Counted from the first letter of the stretch, positions 52,513-62,453 are shown. The stretch: DNA of 64,000 nt from Mesorhizobium sp. INR15 (GCF_015500075.1 NZ_CP045496.1:868001-932000), one strand, 5' to 3'. The notes: generated by a model not told the origin, from the sequence alone. Made by a program: numbers and translations.

Positions 52513-52668
52513 CCCCCTTGAGGGGGGAGGGTGGCCAGCCGCCGAAGGCGGATGGACGGGTGGGGTCACTGCGGCAGTGCTCCGTCTTTCAGTCAAAAGG
52601 CCGAGGCGGTTGAGGTGACCCCATCCGCCTCGCTTCGCTCGGCACCCTCCTCTCAAGGGGGAGGGGCA
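52513..52668. repeat. Intergenic inverted-repeat island between TRAP subunits
   Basis: Left arm (ctcccccttgaggggggagg ... ggtggggtcac, 52513-52570) and right arm (gtgaccccatccgcctcgct ... caagggggagggg, 52616-52668) are near reverse complements, each with inner hairpins. The spacer is about 45 bases. The design matches islands at 31.2 and 63.1 kb. It splits an operon yet does not break it, so it is likely transcribed. Confidence 0.75.
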
Positions 52669-52687
52669 TCCTCGCCAGGAGCTCCAG

Positions 52688-54775
52688 ATGACCAATCCTG
52701 AAATCGCTGCCGAGGACGAACCTGTCGAAGGGTTGCCGCCGGGCTTCGGCGAGGGCATCGCCGGCAAGGCAGCGTTTCTGATCGCCGTCGCCTTTTCGGT
52801 GTTCCAGATCTATGTCGCCGCCTATGGCAGCATCCCAAGCCAGGTGGTGCGGGCCATGCATGTCGGCTTCCTGCTGCTGCTTGGTTTTGGCCTGATCGCC
52901 AATCTGCGGACCAAAAGCGCAGCGGCAAAGGCCATCTTCTGGGCACTTGGCCTGCTCGGCTTCGGCACCGGCCTGTACAATTGGGTGTTCTACACCGACC
53001 TCATCCGCCGCTCCGGCTTCCTGACCACGCCGGACCTGGTCGTCGGCACGGTGCTGGTGGTACTGGTCTTCGAGGCGGCGCGCCGGTTGATGGGGCTGCC
53101 CCTGGCGGTCATTGCCTTCATCTTCCTTGCCTATTGCTTTGTCGGCAATCATCTGCCGCCGCCCCTGATCCATCGCGGCTATGATTTCGCCCAGCTGGTC
53201 GACACGTTCGCCTATGGCACCGAAGGCATCTACGGCACGCCGATCTACGTTTCAGCCGCCTATATCTTCATCTTCGTCGTCTTTGCCGCCTTCCTCGAAC
53301 GGGCCGGCATGATCGCGCTTTTCAATGATTTCGCGCTGGGCCTGGTCGGCACCTGGCGCGGCGGCCCGGCACAGGTCTGCGTGCTGTCGTCGGCGCTGAT
53401 GGGCACCATTTCCGGTTCCGGCGTCGCCAATGTCGTCGCCAGCGGCCAATTCACCATTCCGCTGATGAAGCGCTTCGGCTTCCGCTCGGCCTTTGCCGGC
53501 GCCGTCGAGGCGACCTCCTCGATGGGCGGCCAGATCATGCCGCCGGTGATGGGGGCGGTCGCCTTCATCATGGCCGAGACGCTGAACATTCCTTATGCCG
53601 AGGTGGTCAAGGCAGCGATCATCCCGGCGCTGCTCTATTTCGGCGCCTGTTTCTGGCAGGTGCACCTGGAGGCCGGCAAGGCCGGCCTGCACGGCATGGC
53701 CAAGGACGAGCTGCCCAATCCGTGGGACGCGGTGCGCAAGCACTGGCCGCTGGTGCTGCCGCTCGCGGCGCTGATCTACCTTCTGTTTGCCGGCTACACA
53801 CCGATCTTCGCCGGGACGATGGGCCTGGCGCTGACCATCGTGCTCATCCTCGGTACGCCGCTGGCGGCACTGATCGGACCGCTGGCTTTCCGCATCGTCT
53901 TCTGGCTGGCGCTGGGGCTTGCCGCGGCATCCTTCATGAAGTTCGGCGTCAACATCCTCGGCCTGGTCATATCAGGGCTCGTGATCGCCTGTCTCGGCTT
54001 CAAGGGCGGCCGTGAGACGCTGCAAATCTGCGTGGATTCGCTGGCCGAGGGGGCGAAGAACGCACTGCCGGTCGGCATTGCCTGTGCCATCGTCGGCATC
54101 GTCATCGGCACGCTGACGCTCACCGGCATCGCCTCCACCTTCATCGGCTGGATCATCTCGATCGGCGCGAACAATCTGTTCCTGTCGCTGGTGCTGACCA
54201 TGCTTACCTGCCTGGTGCTCGGCATGGGCATCCCGACCATTCCCAACTACATCATCACCTCGTCGCTGGCCGGGCCGGCGCTGCTGTCGCTTGGCGTGCC
54301 GCTGGTGGTCAGCCACATGTTCGTCTTCTATTTCGGCATCATGGCGGATCTCACGCCACCCGTGGCGCTGGCCGCCTTCGCCGCCGCCCCGATGGCCAAG
54401 GAAAGCGGCCTCAAGATCGGCATCCAGGCGACCAAGCTTGCCATTGCCGGCTTCGTCGTGCCGTTCATGGCGGTCTACACCCCGGCGCTGATGCTGCAGG
54501 ACGCCGGCCCGATCGCCGCCCAGTTCGGCTATCCCGTCGAGGTCGCCTATATCGTTGCCAAAGCCTGCATGGGCATCGTGCTGTGGGGCGCCGCCGCTGT
54601 CGGTTTCCTCGCCCGCCGCATGGCACTTTGGGAGCGGCTCTTCGCCTTTGCCGGCGGCGTGCTGCTGGTCGCGGCGGTGCCGCTCACCGACGAGACCGGC
54701 TGGGCCTTGTCGCTGGCCTGGATCGGCTGGCATTTCTGGCGCGCGCGGCAAGCCAAAGCCGTCGGAACCGCATGA
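52688..54775 (+). CDS. TRAP transporter permease, fused small and large subunits
   Basis: The 695-residue membrane protein joins the 4-helix DctQ-like and 12-helix DctM-like parts, as usual in TAXI-TRAP systems. The DctM part contains GVANVVASGQFTIPLMKRFG, VEATSSMGGQIMPPVMGAVA and LVLGMGIPTIPNYIITSSLA. It uses an ion gradient to import the solute presented by the TAXI protein. The DUF1850 gene overlaps its stop by 4 bases. The gene is long but intact. Confidence 0.95.
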   Translation: MTNPEIAAEDEPVEGLPPGFGEGIAGKAAFLIAVAFSVFQIYVAAYGSIPSQVVRAMHVGFLLLLGFGLIANLRTKSAAAKAIFWALGLLGFGTGLYNWVFYTDLIRRSGFLTTPDLVVGTVLVVLVFEAARRLMGLPLAVIAFIFLAYCFVGNHLPPPLIHRGYDFAQLVDTFAYGTEGIYGTPIYVSAAYIFIFVVFAAFLERAGMIALFNDFALGLVGTWRGGPAQVCVLSSALMGTISGSGVANVVASGQFTIPLMKRFGFRSAFAGAVEATSSMGGQIMPPVMGAVAFIMAETLNIPYAEVVKAAIIPALLYFGACFWQVHLEAGKAGLHGMAKDELPNPWDAVRKHWPLVLPLAALIYLLFAGYTPIFAGTMGLALTIVLILGTPLAALIGPLAFRIVFWLALGLAAASFMKFGVNILGLVISGLVIACLGFKGGRETLQICVDSLAEGAKNALPVGIACAIVGIVIGTLTLTGIASTFIGWIISIGANNLFLSLVLTMLTCLVLGMGIPTIPNYIITSSLAGPALLSLGVPLVVSHMFVFYFGIMADLTPPVALAAFAAAPMAKESGLKIGIQATKLAIAGFVVPFMAVYTPALMLQDAGPIAAQFGYPVEVAYIVAKACMGIVLWGAAAVGFLARRMALWERLFAFAGGVLLVAAVPLTDETGWALSLAWIGWHFWRARQAKAVGTA

Positions 54776-55155
54776 GCCTGTGCATCCTCGCCGCCGGCAA
54801 GACGGTGACGCTTGGTGTTGCCGCCTTCACGCTCGCCTGGACGCATTCGGTGGAAAAGACGCGCTGGGAGGAAGACTGGAAGGTGATGCCGTCCGGCCTG
54901 CAAGTGATCGAGGCGCGCATAAAGGGTTCAGGAGCCGGCATGGAACCGCCGGAGGGCGCGGTGCTGAAAGATGGCTGGTGGGTCTACGCGCCCAAGGTCG
55001 GACCGCAGCCGCGCCTGGTGCTGGCGGCCTCCGGCGCCACGGGCGCGGGCTGGACACTCTGCACCGCTCAGGGTTGCCGCGAACTGGGCAAGGCCGCAGG
55101 CGAGACGATTGTGCTCGAACGCTGTGAGCCCGACGGCTCGAGCCAGCCCCGATAG
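54772..55155 (+). CDS. DUF1850 domain protein of the TAXI-TRAP locus
   Basis: The 127-residue protein has a short hydrophobic N-terminus and the region TLAWTHSVEKTRWEEDWKVM, which matches DUF1850, a family typically encoded with TAXI-TRAP genes. It is probably an accessory subunit at the membrane or periplasm. The ATG overlaps the permease stop by 4 bases. Its 3' end overlaps the end of the opposite-strand gene by 88 bases. Confidence 0.85.
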   Translation: MSLCILAAGKTVTLGVAAFTLAWTHSVEKTRWEEDWKVMPSGLQVIEARIKGSGAGMEPPEGAVLKDGWWVYAPKVGPQPRLVLAASGATGAGWTLCTAQGCRELGKAAGETIVLERCEPDGSSQPR

Positions 55156-56795
55156 CGCACGATCAGCCCGGTGAGCGGGTGAGAAATCTCGACATGGAAG
55201 CGGAACTTGCCGTCCTCCACGGTCTCGAACGAGGTCGAGCGCGGAGAGAGCCACATCGGCAGCGGCAGGCCGAGAACGGTCCAGCGGCGCAGAACCAGTT
55301 TCAGCTTTCCATCTTCGGCCACCAGCGCCATGGCGAAGGTCAGCGGCCCGAACCGTTCGCACAACAGCCGCTGCGAGCGGCCTTGGCCGGCAAACTGGCG
55401 GCTGAAGAAGGTCTGCGCGTCAAATGTCCGCGTCCAGGTTTCCTCGCCTTTGCTGGTGTCGAACCGGACTCGAACCGGGACATCGGCGCTGGGCCGGGGA
55501 AAGCCAACCAGCATGGCGGCGAGCCTTCCGATTGGGTTCTTGCCACGCTCGACACTGGCACGGCCCTCGGCCGACGCGTTGCTGTCGTGCATGGCGCGGA
55601 TTTCAGCGGGCAAGTCCTGCCAGGCATCGCCGAGCAAGGCGGGATAGAGCGGCTTGTCCTTGTCGCCTGAATCGTCGCGGAAGCCGGTATGGATGGTCTT
55701 TGACTCGAACAGCGCTTCATAGTCCTCGAGTTCGAGATCGCGCACCGCGGCCCGTGCGCCGAGCCCATGCGGATGACCGTCCAGCATCTTGCGCACCAGC
55801 GCCTCGACCGCCATCGACGGGATCAGCGGCCCGTCACTGCCTTCCGCCAGCAGATGCCATGAGCGTTTGACCACGGCACCCGCCCGGTCCGCGCCCTCCA
55901 CTGCGACGAACATACCGCCGCGATGTTCGCCCCAGCGCAGCCGGTTGGTCGCCCAATGCATGAGCGGCGACAGTGGAGACAGCGAACGCACCAGGTTGAC
56001 GCGCGCCAGCCAGGCGAGGCCGATCAGCGCACGATGGAGAATTTCAGGAACCGGTCCGGCGCCCATCCAGATGGTTTTAGCCTCCGGCCAGAGTTCAGCC
56101 AGCTCGCGCAGGTCCGGCACGTCAACCAGCGAGAACAGGGTGTTGTGAAGCGGCAGCCGGCCCGGCGGTGCGATGGTGGTTCGCATCTGCTCGGTCAGCG
56201 GATAGCCCTGCATCTCCTTGCCGTCGCGCTTCAGCCGCACCGGCTGCCCGGCATAGCCTGCTATGGCGCGGATGACGTTTTCGCCGACACCGGCATAAGG
56301 CGATGGCGCAATGCCGCCGCGAATGCTGTCGACCCGCGCCATGTCGGCGGAGAGCCGCCGCACCACGGCCGCCGTCAGCACCGGAAAACTGGAAACGCCA
56401 GACAGCACGAACAGACCGGCCTCGCGCGCCGCTGCATCGAAGGCGCTGACGCCGGCAACGAACTCCGATCCGTCGGCGAGGTCGAAATAGTTCACGCCCT
56501 GGCCGATACAGGCCTCGATAAGGCGGTAGCGCCCGTCGCCATAGGCCTGGAACGGACCGCTGGCATCGACCACGCACTCAGGCTTGAGCGAAGCCAGCTG
56601 CGCGGCGAGATCTCCATCGCGATCGAATGCCGCCGGCAAAAGCCGCGCCGCGACCGCCCCACGGCTCTTGCACCAGGCCTGCGCCTTGGCCAGCGAGCGG
56701 CCCGAGACGATCAGGGTCAGGCGCGGTTCGTTTTCCAGCAACTCGATGATGCGGCCGCCAAAGGTGCCATAGCCGCCGACGATGAGAAGCTTCAT
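55068..56795 (-). CDS. Saccharopine dehydrogenase-like protein with C-terminal DUF4166 domain
   Basis: The 575-residue protein begins KLLIVGGYGTFGGRIIELL, a Rossmann fold of the saccharopine dehydrogenase NADP-binding family (VVDASGPFQAYGDGRYRLIE). After about residue 390 it continues into a DUF4166-type segment (NPIGRLAAMLVGFPRPSADV, ERFGPLTFAM, RYRGWLEP). Proteins with this arrangement occur in rhizobia, but no reaction is established. Its 3' end overlaps the DUF1850 gene. It is 27 bases after the DCC1 gene in one transcription unit. Confidence 0.85.
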   Translation of the reverse strand: MKLLIVGGYGTFGGRIIELLENEPRLTLIVSGRSLAKAQAWCKSRGAVAARLLPAAFDRDGDLAAQLASLKPECVVDASGPFQAYGDGRYRLIEACIGQGVNYFDLADGSEFVAGVSAFDAAAREAGLFVLSGVSSFPVLTAAVVRRLSADMARVDSIRGGIAPSPYAGVGENVIRAIAGYAGQPVRLKRDGKEMQGYPLTEQMRTTIAPPGRLPLHNTLFSLVDVPDLRELAELWPEAKTIWMGAGPVPEILHRALIGLAWLARVNLVRSLSPLSPLMHWATNRLRWGEHRGGMFVAVEGADRAGAVVKRSWHLLAEGSDGPLIPSMAVEALVRKMLDGHPHGLGARAAVRDLELEDYEALFESKTIHTGFRDDSGDKDKPLYPALLGDAWQDLPAEIRAMHDSNASAEGRASVERGKNPIGRLAAMLVGFPRPSADVPVRVRFDTSKGEETWTRTFDAQTFFSRQFAGQGRSQRLLCERFGPLTFAMALVAEDGKLKLVLRRWTVLGLPLPMWLSPRSTSFETVEDGKFRFHVEISHPLTGLIVRYRGWLEPSGSQRSSTIVSPAALPSSRQP

Positions 56796-56822
56796 CCGCT
56801 GCGTCTCCCGAAGCTTTGCCCT

Positions 56823-57302
56823 CTAGCCAAGGAACCGCTCCCTCATCGCGGGCGAGGGGAGCTCGCAAGCGTCCTTCCTGCCGAACAGCGCATAGCGGTT
56901 TTTGGCGACACGGTCGTAGAGCCAGTCGCGAAGCGGACGCGGCAGCAAAAGCAGGATTTTGGCCGCGCGCCATGGCCAACCGAGTTCGGACATCACAGCG
57001 ACGAAACTGTCGAGCCGCGTGAAGGCAGCGCCATCGATGAGGACGAGATTGGTCTCGTAGCTGTCGGTGCGCAGCCCATGTTCGCGAAACAGGGCTTCGC
57101 CGAAGGGCGACTGCGCGGTGGCGAAGCGGAAGCGGCTCTTACGATCGAGCCTGACCACCATGCGCACGAAGCCCGAGCACAGGACACAGACGCCGTCGAA
57201 GACGATCAATGGTGAGTCAAAGACTTTGGAGGTGTCGAAGGGTGGGGACGCATCGACAGGTGATGTTTCAGGAGGACGGTTGGGCTCGGGGAGGTCGGTC
57301 AC
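56823..57302 (-). CDS. DCC1-like thiol-disulfide oxidoreductase family protein
   Basis: The 159-residue protein has the family signature FDGVCVLCSGFVRMVVRLD, with a C-x-x-C redox pair near residue 39, and the later WPWRAAKILLLLPRPLRDWL helix. DCC/YuxK proteins are thioredoxin-like, and their substrates are unknown. It is in an operon with the saccharopine-dehydrogenase-like gene downstream. The first 25 residues are Pro/Ser-rich, and the start could be slightly later. Confidence 0.9.
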   Translation of the reverse strand: MTDLPEPNRPPETSPVDASPPFDTSKVFDSPLIVFDGVCVLCSGFVRMVVRLDRKSRFRFATAQSPFGEALFREHGLRTDSYETNLVLIDGAAFTRLDSFVAVMSELGWPWRAAKILLLLPRPLRDWLYDRVAKNRYALFGRKDACELPSPAMRERFLG

Positions 57303-57481
57303 CTTGGCCTCGGCTGCTTGTGTGCGATCACACTAAGCCAGCCGATGGCGGCATCAAAGCCGTGGCGATGTCGCACGCCGTCTGTCGGCGAAGGCGGGTC
57401 GCTCCACACGGTAGGTGGTGGCGCGGGGATCGGCGGCCGGTTTGCAGATGCGGCTGTCGTGACGATTTTCGAACGTCATGA

Positions 57482-57628
57482 TCAGTGCGCGCTCACGCCA
57501 AGCGACGTACCGCGACGCGCGCAGGCCGGACCGGGGCCACGCATGTAATAGCGCTCCGGCCGGTAGGTCGGCGAAACGAATTCGCGGATGGCGGCGGCAT
57601 AGCCGATGAGGTGCGTGAGGAAGTTCAT
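57482..57628 (-). CDS. Possible small protein
   Basis: The 48-residue candidate starts MNFLTHLIGYAAAIREFVSP and contains RPERYYMRGPGPACARRG. GGGA lies about 10 bases before the ATG, which is only moderate support. The composition is protein-like, but no family is recognised. A longer frame to 57712 has no better start. Confidence 0.35.
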   Translation of the reverse strand: MNFLTHLIGYAAAIREFVSPTYRPERYYMRGPGPACARRGTSLGVSAH

Positions 57629-58003
57629 TTTACCAGTCCCTGTCCCGATCTTCGGATGTCCCTTCCGATTGATGGGCATCATAGCGTCGAGGCGTGAATA
57701 GTCGGTGAACACGATGTTAATATCTGGCCGAAAATGCCCTGGTTCGTGGCGGGAATGCGGCTGATTCGGGGTCTTTCGGTGCCGTTCGGCGTCATTCCGC
57801 CCCTTGTGACTTTTCCATCACATATGTTTCGTTTGAATGTCGCACGCACGCGGTTCTGTTTCAACATTCGGCGCCACTGTGAAATTTCCGTTCCCGGCGT
57901 CTCGACGCGTGACGGCCCATATGGCGCAGCCTGACGTGTTCCGGCGGAACTGGAGACGCGTCTGTCCGTTCTCACCTTCATTGGCTCTTGAAGGGAAATT
58001 GTC
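57629..58003. other. Intergenic leader of ku; no gene supported
   Basis: About 375 bases between the small candidate and ku. Open frames on both strands are short and lack ribosome binding sites. The region probably contains the ku promoter, but no clear -35/-10 pair was found. Confidence 0.4.
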
Positions 58004-58858
58004 ATGGCGCCGCGTCCTGCCTGGAAAGGCTACCTGAAGCTGTCGCTGGTCACCTGCGCGGTCGAACTGACCAATGTCGTCACCCACACCGAAAAGGTGT
58101 CGTTCCGGGTGCTGAACCGCAAAACCGGCAACACGGTGAAGCGCATCTATGTCGATGCGGAAACCGGCAAGCCGCTCGGCGATGGCGACGAGATCAAGGG
58201 CTACGAAGTCAGCGACGACGACTTCGTCCATATCGAGGAGGACGAGATCGCATCGGTGCAGATCGAGTCCTCGCACACGATGGCGCTGGACGGCTTTGTC
58301 GACAAAGCTTCGATCCAGCAGATCTATCTCGATACGCCCTATTATGTCGCGCCGGCGGACAAGGTGTCGGAAGAGGCATTCGCCGTCATCCGCGATGCCA
58401 TGGCTGGCAAGAAGATGGCCGGGCTCGCCCGCATCGTGCTTTACAGCCGCGAACGGCCTGTGGTGATCGAGCCGCTGGGCAAGGGCATGGTGCTGACGAC
58501 GCTGCGCTACGACAACACAGTGCGCCAGCCCGACACGGTGTTCGGCGACATCAAGGCGGTGAAGACCGATCAGGAAATGACGGAGTTGGCCGAGCTCATC
58601 ATCGACAAGAAGAAGGCCAGGTTCGACCCCTCGAAATTCGACGACAAATACGAGACCGCCCTTTTGGAACTGATCCGCGCCAAGAAGGCAGGCAAGAAGG
58701 CGCCCAAGGCCAAGGCAGCACCGAAGCCCTCCAATGTGGTCAACCTGTTCGATGCGCTGAAGAAGAGCCTGTCGGCGGATGGCGGCTCAACCAAGGCCCC
58801 GGCGAAAGCCAAGGCGTCTTCAAAGCCAAAAGCCGCGCCCAAGCGCAAATCAGCCTGA
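58004..58858 (+). CDS. ku: Non-homologous end joining protein Ku
   Basis: Ku binds broken DNA ends as a ring and recruits LigD. The 284 residues start APRPAWKGYLKLSLVTCAVE and contain YVDAETGKPLGDGDEIKGYE and LYSRERPVVIEPLGKGMVLT, typical of bacterial Ku. A Lys/Ala-rich tail (KAPAKAKASSKPKAAPKRKS) extends the C-terminus, as in many rhizobial Kus. ligD starts 12 bases after its stop, so the two are one operon. AAGGGAA lies before the ATG. Confidence 0.97.
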   Translation: MAPRPAWKGYLKLSLVTCAVELTNVVTHTEKVSFRVLNRKTGNTVKRIYVDAETGKPLGDGDEIKGYEVSDDDFVHIEEDEIASVQIESSHTMALDGFVDKASIQQIYLDTPYYVAPADKVSEEAFAVIRDAMAGKKMAGLARIVLYSRERPVVIEPLGKGMVLTTLRYDNTVRQPDTVFGDIKAVKTDQEMTELAELIIDKKKARFDPSKFDDKYETALLELIRAKKAGKKAPKAKAAPKPSNVVNLFDALKKSLSADGGSTKAPAKAKASSKPKAAPKRKSA

Positions 58859-58870
58859 GGACGCGTTTCC

Positions 58871-61369
58871 ATGGCCGGTCTCGAACACTACCAGTCCAAG
58901 CGCGACTTCAAGAAAACCTCTGAGCCGGCGGGCAAGGTCGCGCGTGGCAAGAATGCCGGGGCAGGCGGCATTTTCGTCATTCACAAACATGCCGCCACGC
59001 GGCTTCACTACGATCTGCGGCTTGAGCATGACGGCGTGCTGTGGAGCTGGGCGGTGACCCGGGGGCCCAGCCTCGACCCGCATGAGAAGCGGCTGGCCGT
59101 GCATGTCGAGGATCACCCCATCGACTATGCCCCGTTCGAGGGCACGATCCCCAAGGGAGAATATGGCGGCGGCTCGGTCATGGTCTGGGACGAGGGGACA
59201 TGGGTTCCCGAGATCGATCCCGCCAAGGCGATGAAAAAGGGCCATATCGGCTTCGAGCTCAAAGGCCACAAGCTGCACGGGCTGTGGCATCTGGTGCGGC
59301 TGAAGCCGCGTGCCGGCGAGAAGCGCGACAATTGGCTGCTGATCAAGTCGGACGATGCGGCCGCCCGCCCCGGCGAGGACATTCTGAAGGAAGCGCCCGC
59401 TTCAGTGAAGTCGGGCCTGACCATCGAGGAGATCGGCGAGGGCAAGACGGCGAAAGGCCGGAAACCCGAGGTCTGGCACTCGAACAAGCCTGCGGCAAGC
59501 AAGGCGAAGGGTGCGGGCAACAGACTGGAGTTCATCGAACCGCAGCTGGCAACCCTGGAACGCGAAGCGCCGCCCGGCAAGGACTGGCTGCATGAGGTGA
59601 AGTTCGACGGCTACCGGCTGCAGGCACAAATCGCCGGCACCGAGGTGCGGCTGCTCACCCGCACCGGCCTTGACTGGACGGAGAAATTCGGCGGCGACAT
59701 CGTCGCGGAACTGGCCGCGCTGAAATGCGGCGACGCCATCCTTGACGGCGAGGTCGTCGTGCTTGCCGACAGCGGCGTGTCGTCCTTCTCGCTGCTGCAA
59801 GCCGATCTGTCGGCGAAGCGGACGAACCGTTTTCTCTACTATGTCTTCGATCTGATGCGGCTCGACGGGCAGGATTTGCGCGCTGAGCCGCTGGTCGAGC
59901 GCAAGCAGGCTTTGCAGGAACTGCTTGGCGACCGGCCAGAAAGCGCGGCTGTCCGTTTCAGCGATCATTTCGCCGAACCCGGCCAGATCATGCTCCAACA
60001 TGCCTGTCGCATGGGCCTGGAAGGCATCGTCTCCAAGCGTGCCGATGCGCCCTATCGCAGTGGGCGCGGGCCTGCCTGGGTGAAGTCGAAATGCACGCTG
60101 CGGCAGGAGTTCGTCATCGGCGGGTACCTGCCGTCGGAGACGACAGGACGCGGGCTGCGCTCGCTGTTGGTCGGCTACCACGAAGCTGGCAAACTGCATT
60201 ATGCCGGCCGCGTCGGCACCGGCTTCTCCGTCAAGGGCGCCGCCGAGCTGAAGAAAAAGCTTGATGACCTGAAGGCCAAGGCCTCGCCATTCGATGCCTC
60301 GGTGCCGAAAGGCAAGGGCCTGGTCTGGGTGCAGCCGGTGCTTGTCGGCGAAGTGGAGTTTCGCAGCTGGACATCGGACCGTATAATACGCCACGCCTCG
60401 TTCCAAGGATTGCGCGAGGACAAGCCGGCGGAGGAAGTCGTGCAGGAAAAGCCGAAGACATCGACAGGCAATGCCGCCAAGGCAGTCGTATCATCGAGTT
60501 CAGCCGGCACGCTGAAAACCACGGTCAAACTCTCGCATCCAGACAAGCTGCTGTGGCCGGACGAGAAGATATCGAAACAGGGCCTGCTCGATCACTATGC
60601 GCTGGTCTGGCCGCGCATGGAGCCCTTCATCGTCAACCGGCCGCTCAGCCTGGTGCGGGCACCGGACGGCGTCGGCGGGCCGCGCTTTTTCCAGAAGCAT
60701 GCTTCAGCCGGCATGAGCGACAAGATCGCCCGCATGAAAGATCCGACCGACGGCGAGGAAATCCTGTTCATCCGTGATTTCGATGGTGTCGCCGCGCTGG
60801 TGCAATATGGCGTGGTCGAAATCCACATCTGGGGCTGCACCATGGATGAACTGGAGAAGCCCGACCAGATCGTCTTCGACCTCGACCCCGATGAAGGCGT
60901 CGAGGTGGAGGCGGTGCGCGCGGCAGCGCTCGATATCAAGGGCAAGCTCGACGAATTGTCGCTGCCGAATTTCGTCAAGACATCAGGCGGCAAGGGGTAC
61001 CATGTCATGATACCCTTGAAACCCTTGGCGGACTGGGAAGCGACAAAGACCTTCAGCCATGATTTCGCCCGCGCGCTGGAACAGGCCGCACCCGACCGCT
61101 ACACCGCGACGCTGTCGAAGAAGGCGCGCACCGGCAAGATCTTCGTCGACTACCTCCGCAACGGAAGGGGCTCGACCACCGTCGCGCCCTATTCCTCACG
61201 CGCCAAGAAGGGCGCCACGGTGTCGATGCCGGTGACCTGGCCGGAGATCGAGGCCGGGCTGGCGCCAAACGCTTTCCCGCTTGGCGACAAGACAACGCTG
61301 GCGCGCCTGGCGGAAGCTGATCCGTGGGCCGATTTCTTCAAGCAAGGCAAGGCGCTGAAGCGGGGCTAA
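58871..61369 (+). CDS. ligD: DNA ligase D (3'-phosphoesterase, ligase, polymerase)
   Basis: The 832-residue enzyme has an N-terminal phosphoesterase domain (HKHAATRLHYDLRLEHDG, about 38-55, then GTIPKGEYGGGSVMVWDEG). The ATP-dependent ligase core follows, with catalytic Lys244 in EVKFDGYRLQ and motifs DGEVVVLAD and GLEGIVSKR. The polymerase/primase domain starts about 550 (LSHPDKLLWPDEK) and carries the metal-binding FDLDPDEG. It processes and seals double-strand breaks together with Ku. The order is PE-ligase-POL. It overlaps nothing and is 12 bases after ku. Confidence 0.97.
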   Translation: MAGLEHYQSKRDFKKTSEPAGKVARGKNAGAGGIFVIHKHAATRLHYDLRLEHDGVLWSWAVTRGPSLDPHEKRLAVHVEDHPIDYAPFEGTIPKGEYGGGSVMVWDEGTWVPEIDPAKAMKKGHIGFELKGHKLHGLWHLVRLKPRAGEKRDNWLLIKSDDAAARPGEDILKEAPASVKSGLTIEEIGEGKTAKGRKPEVWHSNKPAASKAKGAGNRLEFIEPQLATLEREAPPGKDWLHEVKFDGYRLQAQIAGTEVRLLTRTGLDWTEKFGGDIVAELAALKCGDAILDGEVVVLADSGVSSFSLLQADLSAKRTNRFLYYVFDLMRLDGQDLRAEPLVERKQALQELLGDRPESAAVRFSDHFAEPGQIMLQHACRMGLEGIVSKRADAPYRSGRGPAWVKSKCTLRQEFVIGGYLPSETTGRGLRSLLVGYHEAGKLHYAGRVGTGFSVKGAAELKKKLDDLKAKASPFDASVPKGKGLVWVQPVLVGEVEFRSWTSDRIIRHASFQGLREDKPAEEVVQEKPKTSTGNAAKAVVSSSSAGTLKTTVKLSHPDKLLWPDEKISKQGLLDHYALVWPRMEPFIVNRPLSLVRAPDGVGGPRFFQKHASAGMSDKIARMKDPTDGEEILFIRDFDGVAALVQYGVVEIHIWGCTMDELEKPDQIVFDLDPDEGVEVEAVRAAALDIKGKLDELSLPNFVKTSGGKGYHVMIPLKPLADWEATKTFSHDFARALEQAAPDRYTATLSKKARTGKIFVDYLRNGRGSTTVAPYSSRAKKGATVSMPVTWPEIEAGLAPNAFPLGDKTTLARLAEADPWADFFKQGKALKRG

Positions 61370-61402
61370 CTTTCGACGCCGAGCCATCATCTCAGCAAGC
61401 CG

Positions 61403-62077
61403 CTAGCTCAAAAACACCCTCTCAAAAGCCTGCTTGCCCGGCGGAGAGAAGACCACCGCACGGCTGTCCTTCTCGCGCCGTGCCCATTTCTCGGCGATGA
61501 TCTTGTCGAGGATGGCGGCGCCGAGCGTGCCGGCGAGATGCGAGCGCCGCACGCTCCAGTCGAGGCAGGCGCGGCAGACCGGGCGGCGTGGCTTGGCATC
61601 GACTTCGATGCCAATGGCGACGAAGTGCGACGCGGCCGAGGGCGCCAGCCTGATGTCCTTGTCGTCACGCAGCAGGATTTTCCGATCGATGAGACGGTCG
61701 AGCATCGCCACCGCCTGCTCACCGGCGAGATGGTCGTAGCAGACACGCGCCACGCGCATCGCCGAGTCGCGCGGGCCGGGCCTTACGCGTTTTGGGCCAA
61801 CGGCTTCCGCGACGCCGGTGATGGCCTCGATCATGCCGGCCACCTGCGGCCCGGCAAGCCCGTAGTAGCGATGGCGCCCCTGGCTGGCCACGGTCAGCAA
61901 TCCGCCTTCCATCAGCTTTGACAGATGCGAACTGGCGGTCGGCAGCGACACGCCGGCCTCGAGCGCCAGCTCGCTTGCCGTCAGCGCCGTGCCGCCCATC
62001 AGGGCGTTCAACATGTTTGCCCGTGCCGGGTCGCCGACCAGGCTGGCGATGCGGGCAATGTCAGGTCCTTCACGCAT
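61403..62077 (-). CDS. ArsR-type winged-helix transcriptional regulator
   Basis: The 224-residue protein has an ArsR-like DNA-binding domain (ARIASLVGDPARANMLNALM, ASELALEAGVSLPTASSHLS, KLMEGGLLTVASQGRHRYYG). A longer C-terminal region carries PVCRACLDWSVRRSHLAGTL, whose two cysteines may bind metal or respond to redox. The extra domain makes it longer than classical ArsR (about 100). It is divergent from a DUF1127 gene, 68 bases apart, the same arrangement as at 4.3 kb. The signal is unknown. Confidence 0.9.
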   Translation of the reverse strand: MREGPDIARIASLVGDPARANMLNALMGGTALTASELALEAGVSLPTASSHLSKLMEGGLLTVASQGRHRYYGLAGPQVAGMIEAITGVAEAVGPKRVRPGPRDSAMRVARVCYDHLAGEQAVAMLDRLIDRKILLRDDKDIRLAPSAASHFVAIGIEVDAKPRRPVCRACLDWSVRRSHLAGTLGAAILDKIIAEKWARREKDSRAVVFSPPGKQAFERVFLS

Positions 62078-62145
62078 AGTTCGGTCCTCATCGAAGCATT
62101 CTTGTCAGATAACCACTATTCTGCGGTCAGTTCAAGGAGGCGACG

Positions 62146-62358
62146 ATGACTGCAAGAACCCTTCCCAACTCCGTTCCCGCCAACCGCGCTTCGTTCCCGT
62201 TCGTGACCTGGCTGCGCTCGCGGCTGCTGGCCCGCTGGTATGGCCGTCACCTGCAGCGCCTCGATCTCGCGGAGGTCGACGATCACCTACTGCGCGATCT
62301 CGGCCTGACACCTGAAGACGTGCGCCGCGAATGCGCGAAATCCTTCTGGCAGGCATGA
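62146..62358 (+). CDS. DUF1127 family protein
   Basis: The 70-residue basic protein has RLLARWYGRHLQRLDLAEVD and HLLRDLGLTPEDVRRECAKS. The L-x-D-x-D-x-x-L-L-R-D-L-G-L-T core is the DUF1127 signature, with the tail EDVRRECAKSFWQA. AAGGAGG lies before the ATG. It is likely controlled by the divergent ArsR-type regulator. Roles of this family include RNA metabolism and stress responses in other alphaproteobacteria. Confidence 0.9.
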   Translation: MTARTLPNSVPANRASFPFVTWLRSRLLARWYGRHLQRLDLAEVDDHLLRDLGLTPEDVRRECAKSFWQA

Positions 62359-62453
62359 CCGCCGAGGGAATTGCCTAGCAGATCACCAGGCGTGACGTTT
62401 CGATCCGGCTCGAAGTGTCGGCGCAAATGACTTCACCCATCAAGGAGACGACA